Positions 9,401 through 19,086 of a stretch of DNA of 64,000 nt are shown piece by piece (the stretch's first letter is position 1; each line of letters opens with the position of its first letter). The notes beneath the pieces are model-generated. The model saw only the letters and a list, made by a program, of their open reading frames with translations. It was not told where the DNA came from and did not search any database. Origin of the DNA: SAR86 cluster bacterium SAR86B (GTDB taxonomy: Bacteria; Pseudomonadota; Gammaproteobacteria; Magnimaribacterales; Magnimaribacteraceae); the NCBI GenBank assembly GCA_905182235.1, contig CAJJAM010000030.1, forward strand, positions 1 through 64,000, written 5' to 3'. The position numbers and the translations under genes are program-made.

Positions 9401-11013
9401 TCCCTGGGAAAAAAGTTGACGATTATATTGCCAAAATAAGACACTCAACACCAGGTGTTGGATTAATTAGCCCCCCTCCTCATCATGATATCTACTCTAT
9501 TGAAGACATAGCTCAGCTCATTCATGATTTAAAAAATGCTAACAGAGAGGCAAGGATTAGCGTCAAACTTGTTTCAGAAGTGGGGGTGGGAACAATAGCG
9601 TCAGGAGTGGTTAAAGCTAAAACGGATCATTTGGTTATTGCTGGTCATGATGGTGGAACCGGAGCCTCGCCATTAACTTCTATAAAACACGCAGGTCTTC
9701 CTTGGGAATTGGGTGTTGCAGAGACCCATCAAACTTTAGTGATGAATAATTTAAGATCTAGAGTGGTTCTGCAGACTGATGGCCAATTAAAAACCGGCAG
9801 AGACGTTGCCATTGCTGCCCTTCTGGGAGCTGAAGAGTTTGGTTTTGCAACGGCTCCGCTAGTAACGCTGGGCTGTATCATGATGAGAAAATGCCATTTA
9901 AATACTTGTCCCGTTGGAATTGCCACACAAGACAAAGAACTAAGAAAGAAATTTACTGGCCAACCCGAAAATGTAGTGAATTACCTTTTTATGGTAGCAA
10001 AAGACCTTAGAAAAATTATGTCAGAGATGGGGTTCAAGTCTGTTGAAGAGATGATTGGAAGAGTTGATTGTTTAGAAGCTGATAACGCTATAGATCATTG
10101 GAAAAGAAACGGTTTAGATTTTTCAAATATACTTCAGCCAGCTCAAAAGATATTTGATAACACTGAGGTCTTCCATACACAATCTCAAGATCATGGCCTT
10201 GATAAAGCATTGGATAATGTTCTAATTTCTAAAAGCAAAAACGCCATCGAAACAGGATCAAAAGTTACCTTAGAAGAAAAAATACTAAATACCAACCGAG
10301 TCGTTGGAACAATGCTTTCAAACGAAGTTGCTAAGGTTTGGGAAGACAAGGGGCTTCCAGAAGATACTATAAATATAAAACTCAATGGTTCTGCCGGTCA
10401 AAGCTTTGCAGCTTGGCTGGTTAAAGGCATCACCATGACATTAGAAGGAGATGCAAACGATTTTGTTGGAAAAGGATTATCGGGAGGAAAACTTATCATT
10501 TACCCTCCTAAAAATAGCAGCTTTAAAGCTGAAAATAATATTTTGCTTGGCAATGTGGCTTTGTATGGAGCAACCAGTGGAGAGGCATACTTTAGAGGTA
10601 TAGCTGCTGAAAGGTTTTGCGTAAGAAATAGTGGTGCTACGGTTGTAGTAGAGGGAATAGGAGATCATGGCTGTGAATACATGACCGGCGGTAGGGCAGT
10701 TATTCTTGGTCCTACAGGAAGGAACTTTGGGGCAGGAATGAGTGGGGGAGAGGCTTTTGTTTATGATCCTAACAAAGAATTAGAAAGAAAATGCAATCTT
10801 GATACTTTTGAACTAGAAGAGCTGATAAACAAAAATGATCTTAATGATTTAAAAGAGCTCATAGAGAAGCATTACAAATACACAGACTCTGAAGTTGCCA
10901 AGAACATTCTCAAAGACTGGAATAATCAAATAGGTAACTTTGTAAAAGTTATGCCTACAGACTATAAAAGAGTTCTTGATGAAATGAATTTATCCAACAA
11001 AGAGGCAAGCTAA
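6445..11013 (+). CDS. gltB: Glutamate synthase large subunit
   Basis: 1522 aa; DSCGVGLVANIKG Ntn Cys after short propeptide, HSRFSTNTFPSW, GEGGELPGKKVDDYIAKIR, CPVGIATQ. Confidence 0.97.
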   Translation: MKEYFKEPYKFGLPPKTGLYDPQFEKDSCGVGLVANIKGIPSREIMDDAFLVNSKMDHRGGCGFEENTGDGAGILMAIPDGFFRIEAKKLNLDLPVKGSYAVGNIFLPQSADQRQSCKDLIESVIKDEDQCFIGWRDVPVEPEKANVGPASLRAQPHIAQLFIGKEDHIDEEEFERKIYLIRKKFSHQLRGSQDLTEAGLLYACSLSSTVLVYKGMLTPSQLFPFYPDLEDENFQTHLAMVHSRFSTNTFPSWDRAQPNRYMCHNGEINTLKGNINSMKARQGMSESESYGSKLKELFPIAEQDCTDSGSFDNILEFLILNGRSLQESIMMMIPEAWQSDINMSEEKKKFYEYSSSQMEPWDGPASIVFTDGKCAGAVLDRNGLRPSRYYITKNDKVIMASEVGVLEVDPRDVLIKGRLQPGKMFLIDFEEGRMIPDEEIKSEICKSKPFGEWVSDQVVDLSALNKSEERLELVGDDLIPRMQAFGYTTETMEFMLMPLVRELRDPLGSMGNDAALACLSDKPRLMFDYFKQLFAQVTNPAIDSIREEVIMSLECLIGPEGNLLSSRAENAHRLRLKNPILSNEELSNIKNLNQYDWKTKVIDITYPKEEGHSGILKTIDRVCTESESAIDNNYSFIVLSDKNLNQQNLAISSLLACSSVNQHLVKNEKRTKTALIIETGEAREVHHHCLLFGYGADAINPYLAFEALWQSQTDGLLNSADITSYEDLIGAYKKGVKKGVLKVMAKIGISTLQSYKGAQIFEAVGLADEIIDKAFPGTASRIQGVNFEALSKEASRRHDLGYPKQLHGKVSVLSNPGDFHWRNGGDSHMWDPKTISSLQLAARNNDESAYWEFAKHANENTTRNCTLRGLLKFSSPNQSIDIDQVESESEIVKRFATGAMSLGSISTESHESLAIAMNKLGGKSNTGEGGEDPIRFKPLDDGISKRSAIKQVASGRFGVTMWYLTNADELQIKISQGAKPGEGGELPGKKVDDYIAKIRHSTPGVGLISPPPHHDIYSIEDIAQLIHDLKNANREARISVKLVSEVGVGTIASGVVKAKTDHLVIAGHDGGTGASPLTSIKHAGLPWELGVAETHQTLVMNNLRSRVVLQTDGQLKTGRDVAIAALLGAEEFGFATAPLVTLGCIMMRKCHLNTCPVGIATQDKELRKKFTGQPENVVNYLFMVAKDLRKIMSEMGFKSVEEMIGRVDCLEADNAIDHWKRNGLDFSNILQPAQKIFDNTEVFHTQSQDHGLDKALDNVLISKSKNAIETGSKVTLEEKILNTNRVVGTMLSNEVAKVWEDKGLPEDTINIKLNGSAGQSFAAWLVKGITMTLEGDANDFVGKGLSGGKLIIYPPKNSSFKAENNILLGNVALYGATSGEAYFRGIAAERFCVRNSGATVVVEGIGDHGCEYMTGGRAVILGPTGRNFGAGMSGGEAFVYDPNKELERKCNLDTFELEELINKNDLNDLKELIEKHYKYTDSEVAKNILKDWNNQIGNFVKVMPTDYKRVLDEMNLSNKEAS

Positions 11014-11014
11014 G

Positions 11015-12466
11015 ATGGGTAAGTCTACTGGTTTTAAAGAATTCTCTAGAGCGGTTGAACCATACAGACCGTCCAAGGAACGTGTTCTGGATTTTAAAGA
11101 AATTTACACCGACCATGATGATGAAAAATTAGGAGTGCAAGCTGCAAGATGCATGGATTGTGGCGTGCCTTTTTGTCAATCCGGAGAAGGCTGCCCGGTC
11201 TACAATCTGATTCCTGAATGGAATGATCTTGTTTATCAAAACAGATGGGAAGAAGCCTTTGATAGATTAATGAAAACCAATAACTTCCCTGAAGTTACAG
11301 GGCGAGTTTGTCCGGCGGTTTGTGAAGGCGCTTGTGTTTTAGGAATTACAGAAAGCCCAGTCGCCATAAAAAATTTAGAGTTTGCCATAGCGGATAAAGG
11401 ATTCCAAAATGGGTGGTTGAAGCCCAACATACCTTCCTATAGGACTAATAAATCTATTGCCATAGTCGGCTCAGGTCCGGCTGGGTTATCTGCAGCACAA
11501 CAACTTAATAGCGTAGGGCATTCTGTTTCAGTTTATGAAAGAGCAGACAGAGTGGGTGGTCTTATGATGTACGGCATACCTAACATGAAGTTAGAGAAAT
11601 CAATTCTTGATCAAAGAACAGAGCAAATGAAGACTGAAGGAATAAAATTCTTCACAAACACAGATGTTGGTGGAGAGTCAGACAATTCTGTCACACTAAA
11701 GGAACTAACCAGCAATAATGATATCTTGCTTTTAACAACCGGTGCAACCAACCCTAGAGACCTGCCTATACCTAACAGAGAGGGTGTAGGCGTTCATTTT
11801 GCTATGGATTTTTTAAAAGCAAACACTAAAAGTTTATTAGATTCTAGTCATAAAAATGGAGAATTCATTTCAGCCAAAGATAAAACTGTGATCGTTATTG
11901 GCGGAGGAGACACCGGCACGGACTGCATAGGGACTTCGCTCAGACACGGCTGTAAATCATTAATAAACTTTGAGATCATGGCAGAACCTCCCAAAGAAAG
12001 AGCTGAAAATAACCCTTGGCCCTTATTTCCTAGAGTGCATAAGGTGGATTACGGCCACGAAGAATCAGCTGATCTATTTGGGCAAGATCCAAGGGTCTAC
12101 TCAATTTCTGGTAAAGAATTTCTTAGAAACGAAGATGGCACCCTTAAAGGAATAAAGACAGTTGAAGTAGACAGTAGTTTTAAAGAAATAGAAGGTACGG
12201 AAAAAGAGTGGGAAGCAGACCTAATTCTTCTTGCTATGGGTTTCTTGGGTCCTGAGCATTACGTCAGCGAACCCCTTTCTATAGATCTTGATGAAAGAAG
12301 TAACTACAAAGCAGAACATAATGTTCATCAAACTTCTAATCCTAAGGTATTTGCTGCAGGTGATTGCAGGAGAGGGCAATCTTTAGTTGTTTGGGCCATA
12401 AACGAAGGCAGGGCCGCTGCAAGAGAAATAGACCTAAACTTAATGGGATCAACTACTCTAGAGTAA
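11015..12466 (+). CDS. gltD: Glutamate synthase small subunit
   Basis: CMDCGVPFCQSGEGCPVYNLIPEW, IVGSGPAGLSAAQQL, VIGGGDTGTDC; 1 nt after gltB. Confidence 0.97.
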   Translation: MGKSTGFKEFSRAVEPYRPSKERVLDFKEIYTDHDDEKLGVQAARCMDCGVPFCQSGEGCPVYNLIPEWNDLVYQNRWEEAFDRLMKTNNFPEVTGRVCPAVCEGACVLGITESPVAIKNLEFAIADKGFQNGWLKPNIPSYRTNKSIAIVGSGPAGLSAAQQLNSVGHSVSVYERADRVGGLMMYGIPNMKLEKSILDQRTEQMKTEGIKFFTNTDVGGESDNSVTLKELTSNNDILLLTTGATNPRDLPIPNREGVGVHFAMDFLKANTKSLLDSSHKNGEFISAKDKTVIVIGGGDTGTDCIGTSLRHGCKSLINFEIMAEPPKERAENNPWPLFPRVHKVDYGHEESADLFGQDPRVYSISGKEFLRNEDGTLKGIKTVEVDSSFKEIEGTEKEWEADLILLAMGFLGPEHYVSEPLSIDLDERSNYKAEHNVHQTSNPKVFAAGDCRRGQSLVVWAINEGRAAAREIDLNLMGSTTLE

Positions 12467-12475
12467 AAGTATAAA

Positions 12476-13345
12476 TTATCTCTTAATAACTCTCATTAAA
12501 CCCTCTTGAACTGCAGAGGCTACCAAGACTCCTTTTTCGGTATAAACGCTTCCTCTATTAAATCCTCTTGCATTGCTGGCACTTGGACTGTCAGTTGAAT
12601 AAAGCATCCATTCATCTGCCCTAAAAGGTCTATGAAACCACATGGCATGATCAAGACTGGCACTCATAACATTTCCTTGAGCAAAGCTAAGTCTATGGGG
12701 GTTTAAAGAAGTACTCAAGAGTCCCATATCAGAAGCATAAGCAAGGATTGCCTGATGCAGAACAACATTATCCGGGAGCTTTGCTACTGCCTTCATCCAT
12801 ACATGACTATAGGGCGGTTTTTTCTTGGGTGTCTCAAACATTCCCTCTCCTGGTAGATTTCTTATCTCTATTGGCCTTTCTCTCAAAAAGAAATCTCTAA
12901 ATTTTTCAGGAACCTTATCAATCATTTTCTTTCTTACTTCCAACTCACTTGTGCATTCATCTGGACCTGGTATATCCATCATATCAATCTGATGTGAAGG
13001 GCCTTTCTCCTTCTTCTGAAAAGATAGAGCCATATCAAAAATAGGTTCTCCTTTCTGGATTGCTACAACTCGTCTAGTCGTAAAACTTCCACCGTCTCTT
13101 GTTCTCTCAACATCATAGATGATTGGATGTTCCATATCTCCTGGTCTAAGAAAATAAGCATGAAGAGAGTGAACCAGCCTCTTCTCTTCAACGGTTCTGA
13201 CTGCAGCAGCCAATGCCTGCCCTATTACCTGACCTCCAAAGACGCGAGGACCGCCAATATTTTCACTCTGACCTCTGTATAAATTTACTTCTAGCTTTTC
13301 TAAGTCCATAAGCTTAATAAGCTTACTTAACGCCTTTTTTTTCAT
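12476..13345 (-). CDS. tesB: Acyl-CoA thioesterase II
   Basis: RVFGGQVIGQALAAA, SLHAYFLRPGD, SLDHAMWFHRPFRADEWMLY double hotdog motifs. Confidence 0.92.
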   Translation of the reverse strand: MKKKALSKLIKLMDLEKLEVNLYRGQSENIGGPRVFGGQVIGQALAAAVRTVEEKRLVHSLHAYFLRPGDMEHPIIYDVERTRDGGSFTTRRVVAIQKGEPIFDMALSFQKKEKGPSHQIDMMDIPGPDECTSELEVRKKMIDKVPEKFRDFFLRERPIEIRNLPGEGMFETPKKKPPYSHVWMKAVAKLPDNVVLHQAILAYASDMGLLSTSLNPHRLSFAQGNVMSASLDHAMWFHRPFRADEWMLYSTDSPSASNARGFNRGSVYTEKGVLVASAVQEGLMRVIKR

Positions 13346-13347
13346 AA

Positions 13348-14226
13348 TTATTTAAATTCTTTTGGGTCCCACCAAGGAAAGAAATCTGGCATATCTTTGC
13401 TTACCTTACTGGGAAAATTTGGAGGCCTCTTTTCAAGAAAAGAATTCACACCTTCTTTTACATCTTCACTTTTTCCAAGTTCATAAATTGCTCTCGAATC
13501 AACTTGGTGTGCTTCCATTGGATGGTCAGCCCCGAGCATCTTCCAAAGCATATGGCGTGTCATTGCAACAGAAACCGCAGAGGTGTTCTCAATTATTTCT
13601 GTGGCTATTTCCTTTGCAGCGCTCAATAAGTCTTCCTCTTCATGCACAGATCTTACCAGTCCTCCTTCACAAGCTTCTTCAGCAGAAAAAACCTTACCGG
13701 AATATGTCCATTCCAAAGCTTTACTTATTCCCACTATTCTAGGCAAGAACCAGCTTGAAGCTGCTTCCGGAACAAGGCCTCTTCTAGCAAAAACAAAACC
13801 AAGCTTGGCTTTCTTGCTAGCAAGACGTATATCCATTGGAAGAGTCATAGTAACCCCCACACCTACAGCAGGCCCATTGATCGCAGCTATTACTGGTTTA
13901 GGACAATCAAAAATAGCTAGCGTTGTTCTTCCTCCTCCATCTCTAATCCATTCTAAATTTTCTTGATCTTCTGTTTTAGGGGACCTGGGATTCTCATCTC
14001 TGTTGAATGAAGCTTCACCTGCTCCTAGATCTGCCCCTGCACAAAATCCTCTTCCGGCACCTGTTACAATAATTACTCTTACATCATCATCCTCGCCTGC
14101 TTGCTTAAATGCTGAGATTAATTCATCCATCATCTGACCAGTGAAGGCATTTAATCTGTCTGGTCTATTTAAAGTAATGGTTAATATTTTATCTTCTATT
14201 TCATAGAGAATGGTTTCAAAGTTCAT
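13348..14226 (-). CDS. Enoyl-CoA hydratase/isomerase family protein
   Basis: ITLNRPDRLNAF, GRGFCAGADLG, GPAVGVGVTMTLPMDIRLAS crotonase motifs. Confidence 0.9.
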   Translation of the reverse strand: MNFETILYEIEDKILTITLNRPDRLNAFTGQMMDELISAFKQAGEDDDVRVIIVTGAGRGFCAGADLGAGEASFNRDENPRSPKTEDQENLEWIRDGGGRTTLAIFDCPKPVIAAINGPAVGVGVTMTLPMDIRLASKKAKLGFVFARRGLVPEAASSWFLPRIVGISKALEWTYSGKVFSAEEACEGGLVRSVHEEEDLLSAAKEIATEIIENTSAVSVAMTRHMLWKMLGADHPMEAHQVDSRAIYELGKSEDVKEGVNSFLEKRPPNFPSKVSKDMPDFFPWWDPKEFK

Positions 14227-14230
14227 AAGC

Positions 14231-15031
14231 TTATTTATTGTTTATTGAATGATCAACATCGTAGGCAGGTTTTTTGGTATTGGCTTCGCCTACTTCTTTT
14301 GCTGGAACGCCTGCAACAGTAACATGCTCTTTTACATCAGAAAGCACTACACTTCCTGCAGCTACTTTCGCATTTCGTCCTATTTCTACATTTCCTAATA
14401 TGATTGAAGAAGCACTCAATAAAGCCCCTTCCCTGACTTTCGGGTGACGATCTCCAATATCTTTTCCCGTTCCACCCAAAGTTACTCCTTGGAAAATAGA
14501 AACATTGTCCTCTACTACAGCAGTCTCACCAATGACAACCCCCGAACCGTGATCTATCATGACCCCTTTTCCAATCTCAGCAGCAGGGTGAATATCTATA
14601 CCGTAAACTTCAGAGGCTCGACTTTGAATAAAAAGAGCTAATGTTTGTCTTTCTTCACTCCACAACCAACTCGCTACACGATGCGATTGCAACGCCTTAA
14701 AGCCTTTAAAAAACAAGAGAGGTTCTGAGAAATATTTACAGGAAGGGTCTCTGTCTTTAGCTGCATTGAGATCCGAAACTGTCGCTTCAAGAATTTCTTT
14801 ACTTGAATTAATAGCCTCTCTTATTACTTTCCTAATCATCATTGGTTGGACAGATGTATTAGAAAGGTCATTCGATAATTGATCTGCAATAGCAGAGGAA
14901 AAAGAGTTATGTTCTAAAATGGTAGAATGAAAAAAGCTAGCTAAAACAGGTTCTGCTATCATTCTCTTTTTTGTCTCTTCCCTTATTAATTGCCAGACAC
15001 CCTCTACATCTTTTAATCTCTTATTTTCCAT
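14231..15031 (-). CDS. cysE: Serine O-acetyltransferase
   Basis: DIHPAAEIGKGVMIDHGSGVVIGETAVVEDNVSIFQGVTLGGTGK hexapeptide repeats; N-terminal CysE-type helical domain. Confidence 0.94.
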   Translation of the reverse strand: MENKRLKDVEGVWQLIREETKKRMIAEPVLASFFHSTILEHNSFSSAIADQLSNDLSNTSVQPMMIRKVIREAINSSKEILEATVSDLNAAKDRDPSCKYFSEPLLFFKGFKALQSHRVASWLWSEERQTLALFIQSRASEVYGIDIHPAAEIGKGVMIDHGSGVVIGETAVVEDNVSIFQGVTLGGTGKDIGDRHPKVREGALLSASSIILGNVEIGRNAKVAAGSVVLSDVKEHVTVAGVPAKEVGEANTKKPAYDVDHSINNK

Positions 15032-15128
15032 CCGGATATTGTACTCCAGTGCGCCGTCCTTGCTGAAATTTACTAAATAGGGATAATAGATCGCTCTAAA
15101 AAAAGACTAAGTAACTATTTAAAATTTC

Positions 15129-16121
15129 ATGAGCAATAAAATGACAGAAATTAGCGACCAAACTCCAGATATTAAATTAGACGTAAGGCAAACATTTGAT
15201 ATTGACGTAGACCTAAAAGTACCAAGTTTCAGCAATGGGAATGAATATGTTCCAGAAATTGATAGTGCTTATAAGTTTGATAAAGATACCACTCTAGCAA
15301 TCTTAGCTGGGTTCTCTCACAACAGAAGAGTTATGATCCAAGGCTATCATGGCTCAGGAAAGTCTACCCATATAGAACAGGTAGCAGCTAGACTTAATTG
15401 GCCTTGTGTGAGAATTAATTTAGACAGCCATATCAGTAGAATTGATCTTTTAGGAAAGGATGCGATTGTTTTACAAGATGGTAAACAAATAACAGAGTTC
15501 AGAGAAGGCATTCTTCCCTGGGCCCTTCAGACGCCAACAGCTCTAGTTTTTGATGAATACGATGCAGGAAGACCGGATGTGATGTTTGTAATCCAAAGGG
15601 TGCTTGAAGTTGAAGGGAAACTTACTCTATTAGATCAGAATAAAGTTATTAAACCTCATCCTAGTTTTAGATTATTTTCAACTGCAAATACCGTTGGCCT
15701 AGGAGACACCACAGGCCTCTATCATGGAACCCAACAAATAAACCAAGGTCAGATGGATAGATGGCACATTGTCTCTACTCTTAATTATCTAGACCCTGAG
15801 CTTGAACTAAAAGTAGTTTTGGCAAAAATACCTTCAATGGATACTGAATCTGGCAGAGAAGAGGCAGCTAATATGATATCAGTAGCAAATCTCTCGAGAC
15901 AGGGTTTTGCAAATGGAGATATTTCCACTCTTATGTCTCCAAGAACAGTTATAAGTTGGGCAGAAAATAATGAAATATTTAAAGACTTAACTCGGTCGTT
16001 TGATATTACTTTCTTAAATAAATGTGATGATACTGAAAAAACCATCATTGCAGAATATTACCAAAGATGTTTTAACGCTGAACTCGAAAGCTCCATAGCT
16101 GAAGATTTAGAAGAAGACTAA
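15129..16121 (+). CDS. CobS-like AAA+ ATPase (cobaltochelatase-subunit family)
   Basis: GYHGSGKSTHIEQVAARLNWPCVRINLD, LVFDEYDAGRPDVMFVIQRVLE; CobS-type N-terminus. Confidence 0.88.
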   Translation: MSNKMTEISDQTPDIKLDVRQTFDIDVDLKVPSFSNGNEYVPEIDSAYKFDKDTTLAILAGFSHNRRVMIQGYHGSGKSTHIEQVAARLNWPCVRINLDSHISRIDLLGKDAIVLQDGKQITEFREGILPWALQTPTALVFDEYDAGRPDVMFVIQRVLEVEGKLTLLDQNKVIKPHPSFRLFSTANTVGLGDTTGLYHGTQQINQGQMDRWHIVSTLNYLDPELELKVVLAKIPSMDTESGREEAANMISVANLSRQGFANGDISTLMSPRTVISWAENNEIFKDLTRSFDITFLNKCDDTEKTIIAEYYQRCFNAELESSIAEDLEED

Positions 16122-16131
16122 TTGTCCCTGA

Positions 16132-17892
16132 ATGTCATTAAAGAGCCCCTCTCCTGAAACAATTAAGGAAGCTGTAGCCGCTGCAACAAGAGCGCTGGCT
16201 GAAGACTCTGATTTAGAAATTAGTTTTGGAGGCATAAGCCCTCTACCTAACCCTCCAACACATATAAATGAATTGCCATCTTTTAGAGGAAAGGCTGATT
16301 CAGCAGCGTGCGTAAAGAGGTACAGGAAAGAAAAGATTACAGTAGATGCAGGAACTCCCAAACTAAATTCGTTATTAGCCAATCTAGAGGACGTAAGAGT
16401 AGAAGTATTAGGTTCAAAAAAATACCCTGGAGTTGCAACGAATCTTAAAGCCAAATTTGATGAGAAATGTAAAGAATTGCAATTTCTAGAAGAAAAGGAT
16501 GATCTATTAGAAATAGCTCTTGAGGCTTGGTTTAGAAATATTCTTTTGGATGAAAAACTTAGTTCTGATTCAATAAGGTCTTTAAAACCATGGAGAAAAG
16601 AACTCCTTGATAAAGGACTTCCATTCAAAAACGCCTTAGAAGGATCTTTAGAGAATCAAATAGAATTTGCTGAAGTTGCTAGAGAGTTACTTCATGTACT
16701 GGAGGTTGATGACATTGATCCTCTTTCAGAAGAAGATGAACCGTCCACCGATGCTGATAATGATGACACTTCCAGTGAAGACGACACTACAGAAGATGAA
16801 GAGATGCCAGATGAGTCAGATATTTCTCAAGATTCGGAAATGGAAGAAGGTTCTGAAGATGTTGATACAGAGATGGGGGAGACTGAAGATGATTCCATTG
16901 TAGATGAAAATGAAGAGGTTCTAACAAATCAATCATGGCTTGAATCTTTAGTTGGGCAAACTTCTAATTTTAATTATAAAATCTATACAAGAAGTTTTGA
17001 TGAAGAGTTAAAAGCTGAAGATCTTTGCAGTCCTGAAGAGCTGCAGAGACTAAGAAAGCATTTAGATCAATTAATGGGGCCAAGCAAAACTACGGTTTCT
17101 AAGCTAGCGCATCGTCTTCAAAGGTTTCTAATGGCTCAACAAAACCGTTCGTGGGAATTTAATAAGGAAGAAGGGATGCTTGATCCTTCTAGATTACATA
17201 AAATCATTACAAACCCTTTAACTGCATTAAGTTACAAAGTAGAGAAAGACACAGACTTCAGGGATACTTCCGTCTCTATACTGGTTGATAGCTCAGGCTC
17301 TATGAGGGGAAGATCCATGACAGTTGCTGCGATCTGCGCCGATATAATCAGCACCACCCTGGAAAGGTGCAATGTAAAAACAGAAGTTTTAGGCTTCACC
17401 ACCAAGCAGTGGAAAGGCGGAGAAAGCAGAAAAAAATGGATGGAAGATGGCAAGCCTGAGAATCCAGGAAGACTTAATGACATCAGACATATTATTTTTA
17501 AGTCTGCCGAAACTCCCTGGAGAAGAGGGCAAAAGAATTTTGGTCTCATGCTAAGAGAGGGTCTCTTAAAAGAAAATGTAGATGGCGAGGCTTTAATCTG
17601 GGCACACGATAGACTGGCAAGACGACAGGAACAAAGAAAGATTTTAATGGTAATCTCAGACGGAGCTCCTGTTGACGACAGCACTCTTTCAACCAATAAA
17701 AATAATTTTTTAGATCTACACTTAAGACAGGTTATACATTCTATTGAGTCTCAATCGTCAGTAAGCTTAATTGCCATTGGCATAGGACACGACGTAACTC
17801 GATACTATAAAAATGCTGTAACCATTCACCGAGCTGAAGAGCTGGGCGGTGCAATGTTAGAGCAATTAACAGATTTATTTAAAGTTGATTGA
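16132..17892 (+). CDS. CobT-like VWA-domain protein (cobaltochelatase-subunit family)
   Basis: [31 protein letters not shown], long acidic linker, directly downstream of the CobS-like gene. Confidence 0.86.
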   Translation: MSLKSPSPETIKEAVAAATRALAEDSDLEISFGGISPLPNPPTHINELPSFRGKADSAACVKRYRKEKITVDAGTPKLNSLLANLEDVRVEVLGSKKYPGVATNLKAKFDEKCKELQFLEEKDDLLEIALEAWFRNILLDEKLSSDSIRSLKPWRKELLDKGLPFKNALEGSLENQIEFAEVARELLHVLEVDDIDPLSEEDEPSTDADNDDTSSEDDTTEDEEMPDESDISQDSEMEEGSEDVDTEMGETEDDSIVDENEEVLTNQSWLESLVGQTSNFNYKIYTRSFDEELKAEDLCSPEELQRLRKHLDQLMGPSKTTVSKLAHRLQRFLMAQQNRSWEFNKEEGMLDPSRLHKIITNPLTALSYKVEKDTDFRDTSVSILVDSSGSMRGRSMTVAAICADIISTTLERCNVKTEVLGFTTKQWKGGESRKKWMEDGKPENPGRLNDIRHIIFKSAETPWRRGQKNFGLMLREGLLKENVDGEALIWAHDRLARRQEQRKILMVISDGAPVDDSTLSTNKNNFLDLHLRQVIHSIESQSSVSLIAIGIGHDVTRYYKNAVTIHRAEELGGAMLEQLTDLFKVD

Positions 17893-17979
17893 ACACCCAA
17901 GCCAGCTTTCAATTAAATTAACTATTTATTAGAGTTACTTTAGTTAGACACCCTTGAGCGCAACGTTTAAAATAATCTT

Positions 17980-19080
17980 ATGAAAATTACAGAAATAGAA
18001 GAATGTCCATCTGATCTGCGTTATTTTGATAAAGATGACTTAGAGAGTAAGTTACAACCGAAAGATGTAGAAGACATAATAGAAATATTCCATACGCCCC
18101 TTACTGGATCCTACAACTGGGATTACACAACTGCAGATAACAGGCTAAACAAGCTATATGAACTTGGTAAGAAACTTAATTGGAATACCACGATTGATCT
18201 TGACTGGTCTAAAGAACCTTACTCGCATGCGGATTGGGCTTCTTTGCCTGAATTTCAACAATTTAAAGGCTTTAAACCTTACGACAATTTAAGTGAGAAA
18301 GAAAAGATTGAGTGCAGCTGGCATATCTTGGCAAGTGGCTTAAGTCAAATTGTTCACGGAGAACAAGGCGCCTTATTAGTTGCTTCCCAGCTCGTATCTT
18401 GTGCGCCCACCTATAACGCAAAGTTATATGCAGCATCACAAACTTTTGATGAAGCTAGACACGTCGAAGTCTATAACAAATATTTACAAGAAAGGATCGG
18501 CTGGACTTACCCAATTATGCCCGGTCTAAAGTTGCTTTTAGATAAAATTCTTACTGACCCGAGATGGGACCTTAAATTCATAGGAATGCAAATTATTATC
18601 GAAGGTCTTGCTTTAGCAGCTTTTGAAAGGCAAAGAGCATCTGTTATGGATCCCCTCTTGAAAGATATTTTTTACTTAGTAATTAGAGATGAAGCACGAC
18701 ACGTAACTTTTGGTGTTAATTACTTAGAAGAATTTATTCAAACTCTTTCAGAGGAAGAGAGAGAAGAAAGAGCAGAATTTGCTTATGAAGCTTGTGTTGT
18801 TATGAGAAATAGATTTGGCTCAACAAATGTTATGAAGCATTACGGTTGGAATGTGGATGAAGCTGCAGAAATAATTAATCAATCGGAGGGTTCTGCTTTA
18901 TTTAACAATCTCCTTTTTACTAAAATAATGCCTAACCTCAAGAGGATAGGTCTATTAACGGATAAAGTTTCTAAGAAATATGAAGAAATGGGAATACTTG
19001 AATTTCAAAACCTAGAAAACAATGGGGATACAAGCTGGGAAGAACTCTCCAAACCTTTAGATTACGGAGAAACAGGATAA
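17980..19080 (+). CDS. Di-iron ferritin-like superfamily protein, paralog 1
   Basis: HGEQGALL ... TFDEARHVE ... IIIEGLALAAF ... RDEARHVTFGVNYLEEF: two E...ExxH pairs of a four-helix di-iron carboxylate protein. Confidence 0.78.
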   Translation: MKITEIEECPSDLRYFDKDDLESKLQPKDVEDIIEIFHTPLTGSYNWDYTTADNRLNKLYELGKKLNWNTTIDLDWSKEPYSHADWASLPEFQQFKGFKPYDNLSEKEKIECSWHILASGLSQIVHGEQGALLVASQLVSCAPTYNAKLYAASQTFDEARHVEVYNKYLQERIGWTYPIMPGLKLLLDKILTDPRWDLKFIGMQIIIEGLALAAFERQRASVMDPLLKDIFYLVIRDEARHVTFGVNYLEEFIQTLSEEEREERAEFAYEACVVMRNRFGSTNVMKHYGWNVDEAAEIINQSEGSALFNNLLFTKIMPNLKRIGLLTDKVSKKYEEMGILEFQNLENNGDTSWEELSKPLDYGETG

Positions 19081-19086
19081 CTGAAC